Shown: positions 12,194 through 23,057, numbered from the stretch's first letter. The stretch is DNA of 64,000 bases from Gammaproteobacteria bacterium (GCA_029882915.1 JAOUJZ010000002.1:62001-126000), one strand, 5' to 3'. Numbers and translations: made by a program. The notes: a model not told the origin generated them from the letters alone.

Positions 12194-13368
12194 ATGGAAT
12201 GGTTGTTTTTTCTGTTACCTATCGCCGCCATATCTGGCTGGCTGGCGGCACGCAGGCATTATAAAAATCAATATATTAAGCAGAAAAGTCCTTTTAACCC
12301 TGAGTACTTTAAAGGGTTAAATTACTTGCTCAACGAACAACCGGATAAAGCCATTGATGTCTTTATCCGCCTACTGGAAGTTAACAGTGAAACCGTTGAA
12401 ACTCATCTGGCACTGGCCAACCTTTTTCGCCGCCGAGGTGAAACCGATCGTGCTATTCGGATCCACCAAAACCTGATCGCCAGACCCTCACTATCACCTC
12501 AACAACGTGAACAAGCCCTCGTTGAGTTGGGTCTTGATTACATGCATGCCGGTGTGCTCGATCGCGCTGAACATCTATTTCTTGAACTGTTAAGTAAAGC
12601 ATCACCACCGAAAGAAGCCTACCAGCAATTGCTACGTATCTACCAACAGGAAAAAAAATGGCAACAGGCCATTAAAATGGCAAAAGAATATCAATCTCAT
12701 AGCAAGGAAAACATTGGATCCACGATTGCCCAATTTTACTGTGAACTAGCTGAACAACAACTTAAAACATCTCCCAACAACGTTGGGATATTACTCAAAC
12801 ACGCGCATAGCCATGATCAAAACTGTGTTCGAGCAACATTACTCGAGGCTAGGCTACACATCCGTGCTAATAATTTTCGTAAAGCACTCAAATCTTTACT
12901 TCGTATTGAGCAACAAAATTACCAGTACATACCAGAAGCACTTCCTCTGATGCAGCAGTGCTATCAACAAATGAACAATTTGCAGGCTTTTAGTAACTGG
13001 TTACATGCACTGCTTATTAAGCACCCTAACATGACCAATGCCAGACTGATGTTAGCGCATATCATTCAGCTTCAACATGGCAGTCAGGCAGCTCAAGATT
13101 ATTTATATCAACAATTACATGCTCATCCTTCTGTTGAAGGTTTACACTCCTTGATTTCATTAGGTCAACCTACAAACCCCATGCTGGTTCCTCTAATCAA
13201 AGATATTACTAATACCTTAATTCAACGCAGTCATCATTACACTTGCCAGCATTGCGGTTTTACGGGCAAATCAATGCATTGGTTGTGTCCTAGCTGTAAT
13301 CGATGGGATACCATTCGTCCAACAGAGATTCATCTTTCCTCTTTAGAAACCCAATTGGAGTCATCAAT

Positions 13369-13372
<4 letters not shown>
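12194..13372 (+). CDS. lapB: Lipopolysaccharide assembly protein B
   Basis: LapB is a membrane-anchored TPR protein that couples LpxC to FtsH proteolysis. One N-terminal membrane helix (about residues 3-20) is followed by TPR repeats over most of the chain and a C-terminal rubredoxin-like metal domain with CQHCG (from residue 351) and CPSC. The total length is 392, close to the 389 of Escherichia coli. Its stop codon overlaps the start of the ArsC-like gene (ATGA), giving a coupled chain lapA-lapB-arsC-like-wrbA-DUF2069. Confidence 0.96.
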
Positions 13373-14667
<1,295 letters not shown>

Positions 14668-14720
14668 TAAATAATTTCATTTTGTTATAAGAATTAAATA
14701 ACTTATTTAGGAGCGTCGCT

Positions 14721-14951
14721 ATGAGCACAATTTCTGCTTACCAAGCTGGTTTAGCCGGCATTCAATCAGGCATACAAGGTCTAAACAATAATGCAGCTAA
14801 AATCGCCAGTACTGAATCATTGCAATTTGACGCTGATATCAGCCAACCAATGATCCATATGATTAGCAATAAACATCAAGTTCAGGCATCAGCAAAAGTA
14901 ATTGAAACCAGTAACGAAATGCTGGGCACCATACTGGATATTAAAGCATAA
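14721..14951 (+). CDS. Mini flagellar-rod-like protein
   Basis: This 76-residue protein resembles flagellar rod/hook proteins (FlgB/FlgC/FlgG class) with the middle removed. The N-terminal helix IQSGIQGLNNNAAKIAS matches the family's N-terminal pattern, and the C-terminal helix VIETSNEMLGTILDIKA looks like the C-terminal rod motif. A GGAG ribosome-binding site is present. No other flagellar gene occurs in the window. It is three bases upstream of an HExxH protein. A role in the flagellum or another filament is only inferred from these end motifs. Confidence 0.7.
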   Translation: MSTISAYQAGLAGIQSGIQGLNNNAAKIASTESLQFDADISQPMIHMISNKHQVQASAKVIETSNEMLGTILDIKA

Positions 14952-14954
14952 ACA

Positions 14955-15488
14955 ATGAATATTGATGGTGCTTTACCACCATTTACCGCTACACACAGTC
15001 AGTCAAAGCAATCTGACACGACAGACTCAGCCAGTAATGACAAGCTGCACTCTGGCCTATCAGAACAAGACCAGCAACAAATACAAAAACTGAAAGCCCG
15101 TGATCAGGTAGTTCGTGCACATGAAGCTGCTCACTTAGCCGCTGGTGCTGGTGTTGTTAGTGGTGGTGCCAACTTTACTTTTCAACGAGGCCCTAATGGT
15201 GTGCAATATGCTATTGGTGGAGAAGTCTCAATTGACACATCAGAAATTGCAGGAAATCCTGAGGCAACATTAAGAAAGGCAGAACAAATTCGTGCCGCAG
15301 CACTAGCCCCTGCGCAACCTTCATCACAAGATATAAAAGTCGCTGCCAAAGCTTCTCAAATGGCCATTGAAGCACGCGCAGAAATTGCTCAACAGCGACG
15401 TAGTGAAAATACTGGTGAGAAAACCAGTAATAATCCCTTTACTTCATCCTCAAATTCAACTGGGAACTTGCTTGATTTAACCGTCTAA
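14955..15488 (+). CDS. Putative metalloprotease of the SprA-related/CJM1_0395 type
   Basis: This 177-residue protein has a polar, low-complexity N-terminus, then a conserved core with VRAHEAAHLAAGAG (HExxH at residues 56-60), GGANFTFQRGPNGVQYAIGGEVSIDTS and NPEATLRKAEQIRAAALAPAQPS. These blocks match a family often annotated as a putative metalloprotease; activity has not been shown to my knowledge. No signal peptide is seen. It probably shares a transcript with the mini rod-like gene three bases upstream. The Ser/Asn-rich C-terminus looks disordered. Confidence 0.78.
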   Translation: MNIDGALPPFTATHSQSKQSDTTDSASNDKLHSGLSEQDQQQIQKLKARDQVVRAHEAAHLAAGAGVVSGGANFTFQRGPNGVQYAIGGEVSIDTSEIAGNPEATLRKAEQIRAAALAPAQPSSQDIKVAAKASQMAIEARAEIAQQRRSENTGEKTSNNPFTSSSNSTGNLLDLTV

Positions 15489-15543
15489 ACACCAGAATTT
15501 GCTAGAATAGCGACTTTAATGAATTAACCTGCGTCCTACTATT

Positions 15544-16347
15544 TTGACATCGCCTGATTTTCCAGCTTTATCTATCACTGAAATACAGTCCGTCCTCGAA
15601 CAGACAAGTGCCAGCAAACTCGATGACATACTGCTACATACTTCTGTGCCATCAACGAATGATGAGCTATGGAAGCGACTTGCCGAGGGAAAAACAACAC
15701 CTGCTGTGTGTCTCAGTGAAAGTCAAACTGCAGGCCGTGGACGGCGCGGTGATCATTGGCATTCACCACACGCAGGCAATCTATACCTGTCTATTTTCTG
15801 GCCATTTCCCGCAGAAATGACTAAAAACGGCCTTAGTATTGCTATTGGTATTAGCTTGATAAACACACTCAAAGATGAAGGAATCAATGGCTTACAGTTA
15901 AAATGGCCCAATGATATTTTATATAAAAGACAAAAACTGGCAGGAATTCTAGTAGAATCTCGGTTCGGTATAAAACAGCATACCGTCATCGGTATTGGCC
16001 TTAATTTTAAGCTTCCAGCCGCCACAAAAAACCAAATTCAACAACCTACCATTAGCCTTCAACAGCTTTGTACAACCGTACCCTGTCGAAACAGGCTAGC
16101 AGGAAAAATTATTCATAATATGATTGAAACTTTAGAACTCTTCCAGCACAGTGGATTAAACCACTTTCTACCTCAATGGCCGAACTATGATGCACTCGCC
16201 GATCAAACCATCACTCTAATCAGTGACCATGATAAACTAACCGTACAGGCCCGTGGCATCAATGATCAAGGTGAATTACGATACCAACATAACAACATGC
16301 TACACACTCTGTCTAACAGTCACGTCAGTATCAGGTTTTCCTCATGA
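15544..16347 (+). CDS. birA: Biotin--[acetyl-CoA carboxylase] ligase, no DNA-binding domain
   Basis: BirA attaches biotin to the carrier protein of acetyl-CoA carboxylase. The biotin/ATP site GRGRRG is at residues 64-69, KWPNDI at 120-125 and KLAGILVE after it. The C-terminal beta-barrel domain is present. At 267 residues it lacks the N-terminal winged helix that makes the Escherichia coli protein a repressor, and the 55 bases upstream cannot encode it. The start appears to be TTG, with no in-frame ATG before the conserved core. A TGCTAGAAT extended -10 lies about 36 bases upstream. It overlaps coaX by four bases. Confidence 0.93.
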   Translation: MTSPDFPALSITEIQSVLEQTSASKLDDILLHTSVPSTNDELWKRLAEGKTTPAVCLSESQTAGRGRRGDHWHSPHAGNLYLSIFWPFPAEMTKNGLSIAIGISLINTLKDEGINGLQLKWPNDILYKRQKLAGILVESRFGIKQHTVIGIGLNFKLPAATKNQIQQPTISLQQLCTTVPCRNRLAGKIIHNMIETLELFQHSGLNHFLPQWPNYDALADQTITLISDHDKLTVQARGINDQGELRYQHNNMLHTLSNSHVSIRFSS

Positions 16348-17207
16348 AACTATTAGTAGATATTGGAAACACCCGTATTAAATGGACCTGCATTGAATCT
16401 GGTGGTTTAACTGAAAGCCAAAGTTTTAATCGTAGTAAAACAGGCATCAAAGCCTCACTTAATAATCAGTGGAAAACACTTAAAGACATTAGCTCCATCT
16501 ACGTTTCCAACGTTTCAGGAGATAAAATAGCCCAACAGTTAACCGAATGGACTGAAAAACAATGGCAATTAAGTCCCGTATTTATCCACAGTGAACAAAA
16601 GAAATTTGGCGTTACTAACTCTTATTCACAGCCAGAGTTACTAGGTGTTGACCGCTGGTTAGCCTTAATTGCAGCTAGACAACATGCACGTCAGGCAACC
16701 TGTGTTATCGACTGTGGTACAGCAATTACCGTTGATGTTATTACCAAGTATGGTGTCCATCAGGGCGGGATGATTTTACCTGGCTTGTCGTTAATGCGGC
16801 AGGCCCTGACCGACAATACCAGCGACATTAATGACACCACTGAAGCAAGTGATTTTAGAACCCTTGCTGTCAATACACAAAGTGCTATCCATTCAGGCTG
16901 TCTCTACACAATAACAGCGAGTTTAGAATCCTTGATTAACGATCTTCAGGAACAGTTTGAAAACCGCATTCGTTTTATCATTACCGGTGGTGACGCTGAA
17001 ACACTACAACCACTTCTACCCTCGTTTGTCGCGCACTATCCTGATATCGTATTAAAAGGCTTAGCCTATTATGCGCGTCAGGGTGATAAGAAATCTAATT
17101 CCTCGCAAGAAACTGTGGAAACTGTGGAAACTGTGGAAACTGTGGAAACTGTGGAAACTGTGGAAACTGTGGAAACTGTGGAAACTGTGGAAACTGTGGA
17201 AACATGA
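16344..17207 (+). CDS. coaX: Type III pantothenate kinase with repeat tail
   Basis: CoaX phosphorylates pantothenate, the first step of coenzyme A synthesis. The phosphate motif DIGNTRIKW is at residues 6-14, the ELLGVDRWLALIAA block and DCGTAITVDVI follow, and HQGGMILPGL is the substrate motif. The catalytic domain ends near residue 250. Residues 256-287 are (Glu-Thr-Val)10-Glu-Thr, encoded by a perfect 9-bp tandem repeat that is not part of the family. A coupled birA-coaX pair is common. The tail is acidic and probably disordered and may vary in length between strains. Confidence 0.95.
   Translation: MKLLVDIGNTRIKWTCIESGGLTESQSFNRSKTGIKASLNNQWKTLKDISSIYVSNVSGDKIAQQLTEWTEKQWQLSPVFIHSEQKKFGVTNSYSQPELLGVDRWLALIAARQHARQATCVIDCGTAITVDVITKYGVHQGGMILPGLSLMRQALTDNTSDINDTTEASDFRTLAVNTQSAIHSGCLYTITASLESLINDLQEQFENRIRFIITGGDAETLQPLLPSFVAHYPDIVLKGLAYYARQGDKKSNSSQETVETVETVETVETVETVETVETVETVETVET
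17109..17203 (+). repeat. 9-bp tandem repeat GAAACTGTG, about 10.5 copies
   Basis: Ten perfect copies of GAAACTGTG plus a partial copy form the 3' end of coaX and stop just before its TGA codon. The unit length keeps the reading frame, so copy-number changes would lengthen or shorten a Glu-Thr-Val tail without a frameshift. Perfect identity between copies points to recent slippage expansion. Confidence 0.98.
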
Positions 17208-17252
17208 AGTTTGTCAGATCACATAATCTCATGTAGTCTTTCGCCCCCTTAA

Positions 17253-17342
17253 GGAGAGCTGGCCGAGTGGCTGAAGGCGCACGCCTGGAAAGTGTGTATA
17301 GGTTAATCCCTATCGAGGGTTCGAATCCCTCGTTCTCCGCCA
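17253..17342 (+). tRNA. tRNA-Ser (anticodon GGA)
   Basis: A 90-base tRNA with acceptor arm GGAGAGC/GTTCTCC, discriminator G and encoded CCA. The anticodon loop CTGGAAA gives GGA, reading UCC and UCU serine codons. A long variable arm (GTATAGGTTAATCCCTATC) is typical of class II tRNA-Ser, and GGTTCGAATCC is the T arm. It lies 45 bases after coaX and is followed by a terminator. Confidence 0.97.
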
Positions 17343-17345
17343 TAT

Positions 17346-17378
17346 AAAAAAACACCCTCATCTGAGGGTGTTTTTTTA
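17346..17378 (+). terminator. Intrinsic terminator after tRNA-Ser
   Basis: ACACCCTCA and TGAGGGTGT form a perfect nine-pair stem with a TC loop and a run of seven T. It ends the tRNA transcript, possibly including read-through from birA-coaX. Confidence 0.95.
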
Positions 17379-17615
17379 TATGCTCTAAATACTCAATTTC
17401 GATAAAAATCTTCGTTATACAAAATCACCAGGAATAATATTTTCATAAGCGCCAGCGAGCCAGAAGGATAAGATACATAGATGTCTTTTGTGTTCAATTC
17501 CACTTAGTAAATTTATATCCAAAAACCGATTTATATTGATGTAAATAACTTATGCGACAACCCAAAATTTAAATAGCAAAAAAACCAAAAAACCCTTAGA
17601 ATTACGGCTTACTAT

Positions 17616-17730
17616 GGTGACCTGCACTGGTCTCCTCGCGACGACATGTTGGTCATCCCGTCAGGCCCGGAAGGGAGCAGCGGAACCTTCGGACTCGGGC
17701 GCCGAGATTTGGCTGGTGCGGGCCATCGCC
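17616..17730 (+). ncRNA. ffs: 4.5S RNA of the signal recognition particle
   Basis: The apical hairpin with TCAGGCCCGGAAGGGAGCAG is the Ffh-binding region of the bacterial small SRP RNA. Flanking strands pair into one long rod: CCTGCAC near the 5' end pairs with GTGCGGG near the 3' end, and GGTGA with TCGCC. Ends are estimated from this pairing. It lies 29 bases before dnaX; the SRP receptor gene ftsY is also in this window. The 235 bases from 17381 to 17615 show no gene and presumably hold its promoter. Confidence 0.95.
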
Positions 17731-17759
17731 CATATTGAGCTAGGTATTCACACACTACT

Positions 17760-19487
17760 ATGAGTTATTTGGTTCTCGCCCGAAAATGGCGACCTAAAAC
17801 CTTTTCAGAAGTCGTTGGGCAACAACACGTACTTCGCGCCCTAATCAATGGCCTAGATCAAAATCGTTTACATCATGCTTTTTTGTTTTCAGGCACTCGC
17901 GGTGTCGGTAAAACAACACTGGCTCGAATCCTGGCCAAATCTCTTAACTGTGAACAAGGCGTTAGTTCAACACCCTGTGGCGAATGTCAAAGTTGTCAGG
18001 AAGTTGATGCGGGTCGGTTTGTCGATTTGATTGAGGTCGATGCGGCATCACGAACCAAAGTCGATGACACACGAGAACTACTTGATAATGTGCAATATGC
18101 GCCCAGTCGTGGTCGCTATAAAGTCTATCTGATAGACGAAGTACATATGCTTTCAACAAGCAGTTTTAATGCATTATTAAAAACACTTGAAGAGCCCCCA
18201 CCCCACGTTAAGTTCTTATTTGCGACCACTGATCCGCAAAAATTGCCGGTCACAATTTTATCACGGTGTTTACAGTTTAATTTACGCAGGCTGGACATCA
18301 CTCAAATATCAGAGCACCTTGCGGACATATTGCAAAAAGAAGTCATAGAATTTGAACAAACCGCCTTAATAGAAATTGCCCGTGCAGCCGATGGCAGCAT
18401 GCGTGATGCACTCAGCCTTCTGGATCAAGCCATTTCCTTTGGTGCAGGCAAAGTCAGTAGCGAACAAATTCATCAAATGCTGGGGTCTATTTCTCAGCAA
18501 CAAATACACACACTAATGAAAGCACTGATAGATCATGATGGGCATGATTTATTACAACAATCTCATGAACTCTCTGCTCAAGGGCGTGACTTCAACACGG
18601 TTCTGAATGAGTTATTGGCAACGCTACAGCAAATAGCCACAATACAATTGGTGCCCAATCTAGAACACTCAGATGATAGTGATTACGAACAGCTACAGTC
18701 TTTAGGCCAAAAAATATCACCTGAAATAGTGCAGTTGTTCTATCAAATCGCTCTCCACGGGAAACGTGATTTACCCTATGCCGCCGATCCTAAAAGTGGT
18801 TTTGAAATGACGCTGCTGAGAATGTTGAGTTTCCAGCCTAAAGTCATTGGTACGAAAAATCATGTAGATCTAACCACAACTGTACCACCCGTTCAGACCC
18901 AACAGAAATCGGCTCAAAACACTAGCACCAATCCCCGGCAAGTTCACACTGAACTTGAGCAAAACGCTGCTACAACTGAATTTCAACAACCCGAACCTAT
19001 TCAACCACTACAAGTTGAGGAACCAAAAGCAGTAGAAGTGACCTCTGATGTCACGCCAGTCGACAGCGCATCAGAAATACTCAATGCCAGTAACTGGCTT
19101 AGCACGATTGGTAGCCTGAAACTCACTGCTTTTGCTCGGCAACTAGCTGACAACAGTGCATTCATAAAATCTGAAGGCGATAAAGTGACGCTAGCTATTG
19201 CGCCTGAACTTGCGCATCTCGCTAACCCAAAAGCTCAAGAGCGTCTAGAACTGGTACTTGGTAAACATCTCGACCAGACAATAAAACTTATTTTTACTCA
19301 AAATACCGAACAATATCTGACAGCAACCGCAACTCTAGCAGCGGAACAATCAGAACAAGCCAAACAGAATCAACAACAGGCAGCGGATTCTATTCATAAT
19401 GATCCGGCCATTGATGCACTAAAACAGACCTTTAATGCCCGTATTATTGAAAGCTCAATTAAACCCATTACAGAGGACAAAAAATGA
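17760..19487 (+). CDS. dnaX: DNA polymerase III subunit tau/gamma
   Basis: DnaX is the clamp-loader ATPase and organises the replisome. Walker [16 protein letters not shown] is followed by a four-cysteine zinc module ([16 protein letters not shown]), Walker [12 protein letters not shown] and the sensor region [18 protein letters not shown]. Domain III follows, then a Gln/Pro/Glu-rich linker (about residues 375-435) and a C-terminal tau domain. The total of 575 residues is shorter than the 643 of Escherichia coli. I saw no A-AAA-AAG slippery site in the linker, so a frameshifted gamma form is not evident. The stop overlaps ybaB by four bases. Confidence 0.97.
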   Translation: MSYLVLARKWRPKTFSEVVGQQHVLRALINGLDQNRLHHAFLFSGTRGVGKTTLARILAKSLNCEQGVSSTPCGECQSCQEVDAGRFVDLIEVDAASRTKVDDTRELLDNVQYAPSRGRYKVYLIDEVHMLSTSSFNALLKTLEEPPPHVKFLFATTDPQKLPVTILSRCLQFNLRRLDITQISEHLADILQKEVIEFEQTALIEIARAADGSMRDALSLLDQAISFGAGKVSSEQIHQMLGSISQQQIHTLMKALIDHDGHDLLQQSHELSAQGRDFNTVLNELLATLQQIATIQLVPNLEHSDDSDYEQLQSLGQKISPEIVQLFYQIALHGKRDLPYAADPKSGFEMTLLRMLSFQPKVIGTKNHVDLTTTVPPVQTQQKSAQNTSTNPRQVHTELEQNAATTEFQQPEPIQPLQVEEPKAVEVTSDVTPVDSASEILNASNWLSTIGSLKLTAFARQLADNSAFIKSEGDKVTLAIAPELAHLANPKAQERLELVLGKHLDQTIKLIFTQNTEQYLTATATLAAEQSEQAKQNQQQAADSIHNDPAIDALKQTFNARIIESSIKPITEDKK

Positions 19488-19792
19488 AAGGTGGACTCGG
19501 CAACCTGATGAAACAGGCTCAGCAAATGCAAGCTAACATGGAAAAAGCTCAACAAGAACTTGCCAATGTAGAAGTCACTGGTCAAGCAGGTGGCGGCATG
19601 GTTAAAGTTGTGATGACTGGCAAGCATGATGTAAAACGTGTCAGCATCGAAGATGCCTTATTTGAAGATGATAAAGACATGCTTGAAGACTTGATCGCAG
19701 CGGCTGTCAATGACGCAGTACGCCAAGTTGAGAAGACCACTCAAGATCGTATGTCCGGGATGTTACCTCCTGGCATGAAAATGCCATTTTAA
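19484..19792 (+). CDS. ybaB: YbaB/EbfC nucleoid-associated protein
   Basis: This 102-residue DNA-binding dimer is recognised from the start [22 protein letters not shown], the central [23 protein letters not shown] and the end [13 protein letters not shown]. It is coupled to dnaX (ATGA overlap), and recR follows after 19 bases; dnaX-ybaB-recR is a widely conserved arrangement. It may influence gene expression or recombination, but its exact role is unsettled even in model species. Confidence 0.97.
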   Translation: MKGGLGNLMKQAQQMQANMEKAQQELANVEVTGQAGGGMVKVVMTGKHDVKRVSIEDALFEDDKDMLEDLIAAAVNDAVRQVEKTTQDRMSGMLPPGMKMPF

Positions 19793-19811
19793 TAGCTCTC
19801 ATCATTAAATA

Positions 19812-20411
19812 ATGGCAAATCTCGGACCAGGCATAGAACAATTAATTGAAGCTTTTCGCTGCTTACCCGGCGTTGGGCCAAAATCAGCTCAACGTATGGC
19901 ATTTCATGTGCTTGAACGCAATCGTGATGGTGGCGAACGCTTAGCCAATGCTCTTAGCAATGCACTGGATACTGTCCAACATTGCCAGCGCTGTAGAATT
20001 TTAAGCGAAACCGAATTGTGTAGTCGATGTGGAGATGACAAACGTCGTCATGATCAGATCTGCATTGTTGAAATGCCCAGTGACGTCGTTGCTATTGAAC
20101 AGGCAACTCATTATCAGGGTCAGTTTTTTGTACTTTCCGGTCACCTGTCACCACTAGATGGGGTAGGTCCAGAAGCTTTAGGCATTCCCAAACTCATTGA
20201 ATTGCTCGAACAAAACTCTATTCAAGAAGTCATTCTTGCCACTAATCCCACCGTTGAAGGTGAAGCAACAGCACACTATATCAGCCAGTTAGCCCATGCC
20301 AGACAAATTACTGTCACTCGACTCGCGCATGGCATACCACTCGGAGGTGAGCTAGAATATGTGGACAGTGGTACACTATCAATCGCGTTTGCAGGTCGAG
20401 AATCGATCTAG
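19812..20411 (+). CDS. recR: Recombination mediator RecR
   Basis: RecR acts with RecF and RecO to load RecA at gaps. The N-terminal helix-hairpin-helix is [20 protein letters not shown], the zinc finger is [16 protein letters not shown], and the Toprim segment starts at [14 protein letters not shown]. The length is 199 residues, as usual. It lies 35 bases before the HDOD gene, which may be cotranscribed. Confidence 0.98.
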   Translation: MANLGPGIEQLIEAFRCLPGVGPKSAQRMAFHVLERNRDGGERLANALSNALDTVQHCQRCRILSETELCSRCGDDKRRHDQICIVEMPSDVVAIEQATHYQGQFFVLSGHLSPLDGVGPEALGIPKLIELLEQNSIQEVILATNPTVEGEATAHYISQLAHARQITVTRLAHGIPLGGELEYVDSGTLSIAFAGRESI

Positions 20412-20446
20412 AACAACATTATACAAGTAATCCAAGAGTAGCTTAT

Positions 20447-21631
20447 ATGGCTGAAGAACATGCTCCATTTGAATTATTAAAGTCATTTTCAGGTCTAATT
20501 CATCGTCAACCTCTATTCATCACAGATCGTCTAGATGTTGATAGTTATCACTTAACGTTTCTCAATAAACAAGGTGAAAAACTGGATGATGACTCTGAGA
20601 TACCTGCTTTTCTAGAACAGCTTCCTGATATTTTACCCTCGATCAGTGACCGCCAGAAAGCACTGTTATCCATTCCAGAATCATGGCGTGATGCCCTACT
20701 CAATATTCATACCACAACGATAAATTTCACTATTGATATTGACGGTAAAAACACACCAGATTCAGGCAAGAATTTATTTTCATATGCGAGTCATGCTGAC
20801 GCTGTATCTGATGACAACAACACAGATACTTTATTAATCGATTTAAATCGATTTAATTCTCAGAGCTTTACTGAACACCTCCCATTTTGGCGTAATCACC
20901 ATAAAATTTTATGCGCCACCAACGTCAATAATTTAGATAATTATCAGTTGTGTAAGTCTAATGCCTTAGATCTTCTTCAAGGCCAGTTCTACACCTTACC
21001 TTCAGCAAAAGAGCAACAAAAAATATCACCATCTATACAAATTTTGATGGAACTGCTAGTCAAGCTCCAGGATCCTGATATTAGTCCTGATGATGTGGCA
21101 CACACTATCAATCAAGATATTTCTTTAAGCTATAAGTTATTACGATTAATCAACTCCGCATTTTTTGGTCTGCCTAGAGAAGTCAGCAGCACCCAAGAAG
21201 CAATCATAATGCTAGGCCACAACAAAATCAAAACATGGGCCAGTTTGCTCAGCCTGTCCGGCATTGATGATAAACCAGTTGAATTGCGTATTGTTGCCAT
21301 GACTCGAGCAAGAATGTGTGAATTACTTGCAAAGTACTATAAGGGCTCGCCAGAAACATTCTTTGCAGTTGGATTGTTTTCAACGCTTGATGCATTAATG
21401 GATAAACCGCTTGGATCCTTAATCGAAAAACTGCCTCTATCTCCAGAGCTCAAAGAAGCATTACTCCATAAATCGGGAGCAGCAGGTAATGCTTTAAGAG
21501 ATGTTTTAAATTATGAAATAGGTGACTGGCTTGCTATTAACACTTCATCCATACCTGTTGAAGTATTGGCAAAATTGTATTTAGATGCCATTCACTGGGC
21601 TAAAGAACTGAATACTCAACTACAAGATTAG
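20447..21631 (+). CDS. EAL-like/HDOD signalling protein (YuxH/CdgJ-like)
   Basis: The C-terminal half (about residues 190-390) is an HDOD domain, with SPDDVAHTINQDISLSYKLLRLINS followed by FFGLPREVSSTQEAIIMLG. The N-terminal half has the rough shape of a degenerate EAL domain, but no EAL motif is visible, so it is unlikely to hydrolyse cyclic di-GMP. Proteins of this layout regulate motility or surface behaviour in other gammaproteobacteria. It ends two bases before aat. No membrane segment is seen. Confidence 0.8.
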   Translation: MAEEHAPFELLKSFSGLIHRQPLFITDRLDVDSYHLTFLNKQGEKLDDDSEIPAFLEQLPDILPSISDRQKALLSIPESWRDALLNIHTTTINFTIDIDGKNTPDSGKNLFSYASHADAVSDDNNTDTLLIDLNRFNSQSFTEHLPFWRNHHKILCATNVNNLDNYQLCKSNALDLLQGQFYTLPSAKEQQKISPSIQILMELLVKLQDPDISPDDVAHTINQDISLSYKLLRLINSAFFGLPREVSSTQEAIIMLGHNKIKTWASLLSLSGIDDKPVELRIVAMTRARMCELLAKYYKGSPETFFAVGLFSTLDALMDKPLGSLIEKLPLSPELKEALLHKSGAAGNALRDVLNYEIGDWLAINTSSIPVEVLAKLYLDAIHWAKELNTQLQD

Positions 21632-21633
21632 CC

Positions 21634-22356
21634 ATGTCACTCACTTGGTTGGAAGCATCAGCTGACAGCATATTTCCACCGATTGAATACGCCTATGAAG
21701 ACGGTTTATTAGCTGCAGGGGGCGATCTGTCAGCATCACGTCTTATTGATGCATACCGCCGCGGCATATTTCCATGGTTTAATCGGAATGACCCTATACT
21801 GTGGTGGAGTCCTGATCCACGCATGGTATTGTTTACAAATGATGTCAAAATATCCCGCAGTTTAAAAAAAGCCATTCGAACCACTGACATCACCGTGACA
21901 ATGGATCGTGCATTTTCTGATGTTATTGCCTGCTGCGCTGCACCACGACAAAATCAATCTAATGATACTGGTGACACCACATGGATTCATTCTGACATGA
22001 TTGATGCCTATAATCAGCTACATCAACAAGGTATCGCCCATAGTGTTGAATGCTGGCATGAAGGCCAATTGGTTGGGGGCTTATATGGTATTGCCCTCGG
22101 CCAAGTTTTTTTTGGTGAGTCCATGTTCAGTAGCATGGCAGACGGTTCAAAAATTGCTCTTGTCACATTGTGTCAACAATTGCAGCGCTGGGGTTTTCTA
22201 ATCATTGATTGCCAAGTCTATTCTGAGCATCTCGCTAGCATGGGAGCCCAAGAAATCGCTAGAAAGGACTTTATTGGCTATTTAGATAAATACTGCGCCA
22301 CTACTATGCCTGATGGGCATTGGCAATTAGATCTGGATTTACCCATCAAATCATGA
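21634..22356 (+). CDS. aat: Leucyl/phenylalanyl-tRNA-protein transferase
   Basis: Aat adds Leu or Phe to proteins with N-terminal Lys or Arg, marking them for ClpS/ClpAP. Conserved blocks are LLAAGGDLSASRLIDAYRRGIFPWF, ILWWSPDPRMVL and GESMFS; the VGGLYGIALGQVFFGES segment holds the active core. The length of 240 is normal. It overlaps bpt by four bases, so both N-end-rule transferases are made together. Confidence 0.97.
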   Translation: MSLTWLEASADSIFPPIEYAYEDGLLAAGGDLSASRLIDAYRRGIFPWFNRNDPILWWSPDPRMVLFTNDVKISRSLKKAIRTTDITVTMDRAFSDVIACCAAPRQNQSNDTGDTTWIHSDMIDAYNQLHQQGIAHSVECWHEGQLVGGLYGIALGQVFFGESMFSSMADGSKIALVTLCQQLQRWGFLIIDCQVYSEHLASMGAQEIARKDFIGYLDKYCATTMPDGHWQLDLDLPIKS

Positions 22357-23057
22357 GTTCGATACTTAAATTTTATCAGGATACGCCCCACTCCTGTTCG
22401 TATCTGTCTGAACAGCAAGCCCAAAATATCTATCCAGATCCAGGGCATCCAATGAGCAATAGCTTATATAGCCAACTGATTCAACATGGTTTTAGACGAA
22501 GTGGCAATCATGCCTACCGTCCATACTGCCCAGATTGCAAGGAATGCATCCCTGTTCGAATTAATATAAATCAATTTACAACTAACCGTAGCCAACGCCG
22601 CTGCCTACAACGAAATAGTCACCTTACTATATCGCCCCATCCTGCTGAATTTAACCCTGAGCACTACCAACTCTATGAACGCTATCTAATGACGAGACAT
22701 AGTGGTGGCGGGATGGATAATCCTACCGAAGAGAGTTACCTTAACTTTCTTACCTGTGAGTGGAATGATGCCGTTTTTCTCGAGTTTCGTGATCAATCAA
22801 AACTCGTTGCTGTCGCAGTGACGGATTATGTTCATGACGGCTTATCTTCCTTTTATACTTTTTTTGATCCTGAACGGACTAAACAAAGTCTCGGTACCTA
22901 CGCTATTTTACAACAAGTTAATCTCGCACAAACACAACGTTTATCATGGGTTTATCTCGGCTATTGGATAAAAGATTGTCAGAAAATGCGCTATAAACAA
23001 ACTTTTGCTGCATTAGAAGGGTATATTGATCAGCGCTGGCAATCATTAAAAACATGA
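22353..23057 (+). CDS. bpt: Aspartate/glutamate leucyltransferase
   Basis: Bpt transfers Leu to proteins with N-terminal Asp or Glu, complementing Aat in the bacterial N-degron pathway. The N-terminal cysteine-rich block YRPYCPDCKECIPVRI and the later LGYWIKDCQKMRYK are diagnostic for the ATE-like fold. The ORF track starts at 22320, but the ATG at 22353 makes an ATGA overlap with the aat stop and gives the standard N-terminus MSSILKFYQDTPHSCSYL. The resulting length is 234 residues. infA follows after 74 bases. Confidence 0.95.
   Translation: MSSILKFYQDTPHSCSYLSEQQAQNIYPDPGHPMSNSLYSQLIQHGFRRSGNHAYRPYCPDCKECIPVRININQFTTNRSQRRCLQRNSHLTISPHPAEFNPEHYQLYERYLMTRHSGGGMDNPTEESYLNFLTCEWNDAVFLEFRDQSKLVAVAVTDYVHDGLSSFYTFFDPERTKQSLGTYAILQQVNLAQTQRLSWVYLGYWIKDCQKMRYKQTFAALEGYIDQRWQSLKT

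Noticed and set aside
14721-14951. Truncated flagellar gene (pseudogene of flgC)
   Set aside because: The small gene has a good ribosome-binding site, an intact frame and both conserved ends, so it looks like a real short protein and not a broken one.
17109-17203. Possible CRISPR or short repeat array
   Set aside because: The units are 9 bases, directly adjacent, and have no spacers, so it is a coding minisatellite.
17095-17361. Minus-strand ORF with Phe-Pro-Gln repeats
   Set aside because: It is the antisense of tRNA-Ser and of the coaX tandem repeat; the repeat peptide arises from the 9-bp unit.
18850-19100. Programmed frameshift site for a gamma form of DnaX
   Set aside because: I looked for A-AAA-AAG in the linker region and did not see it; a GAAAAAT run is not a convincing slippery site.
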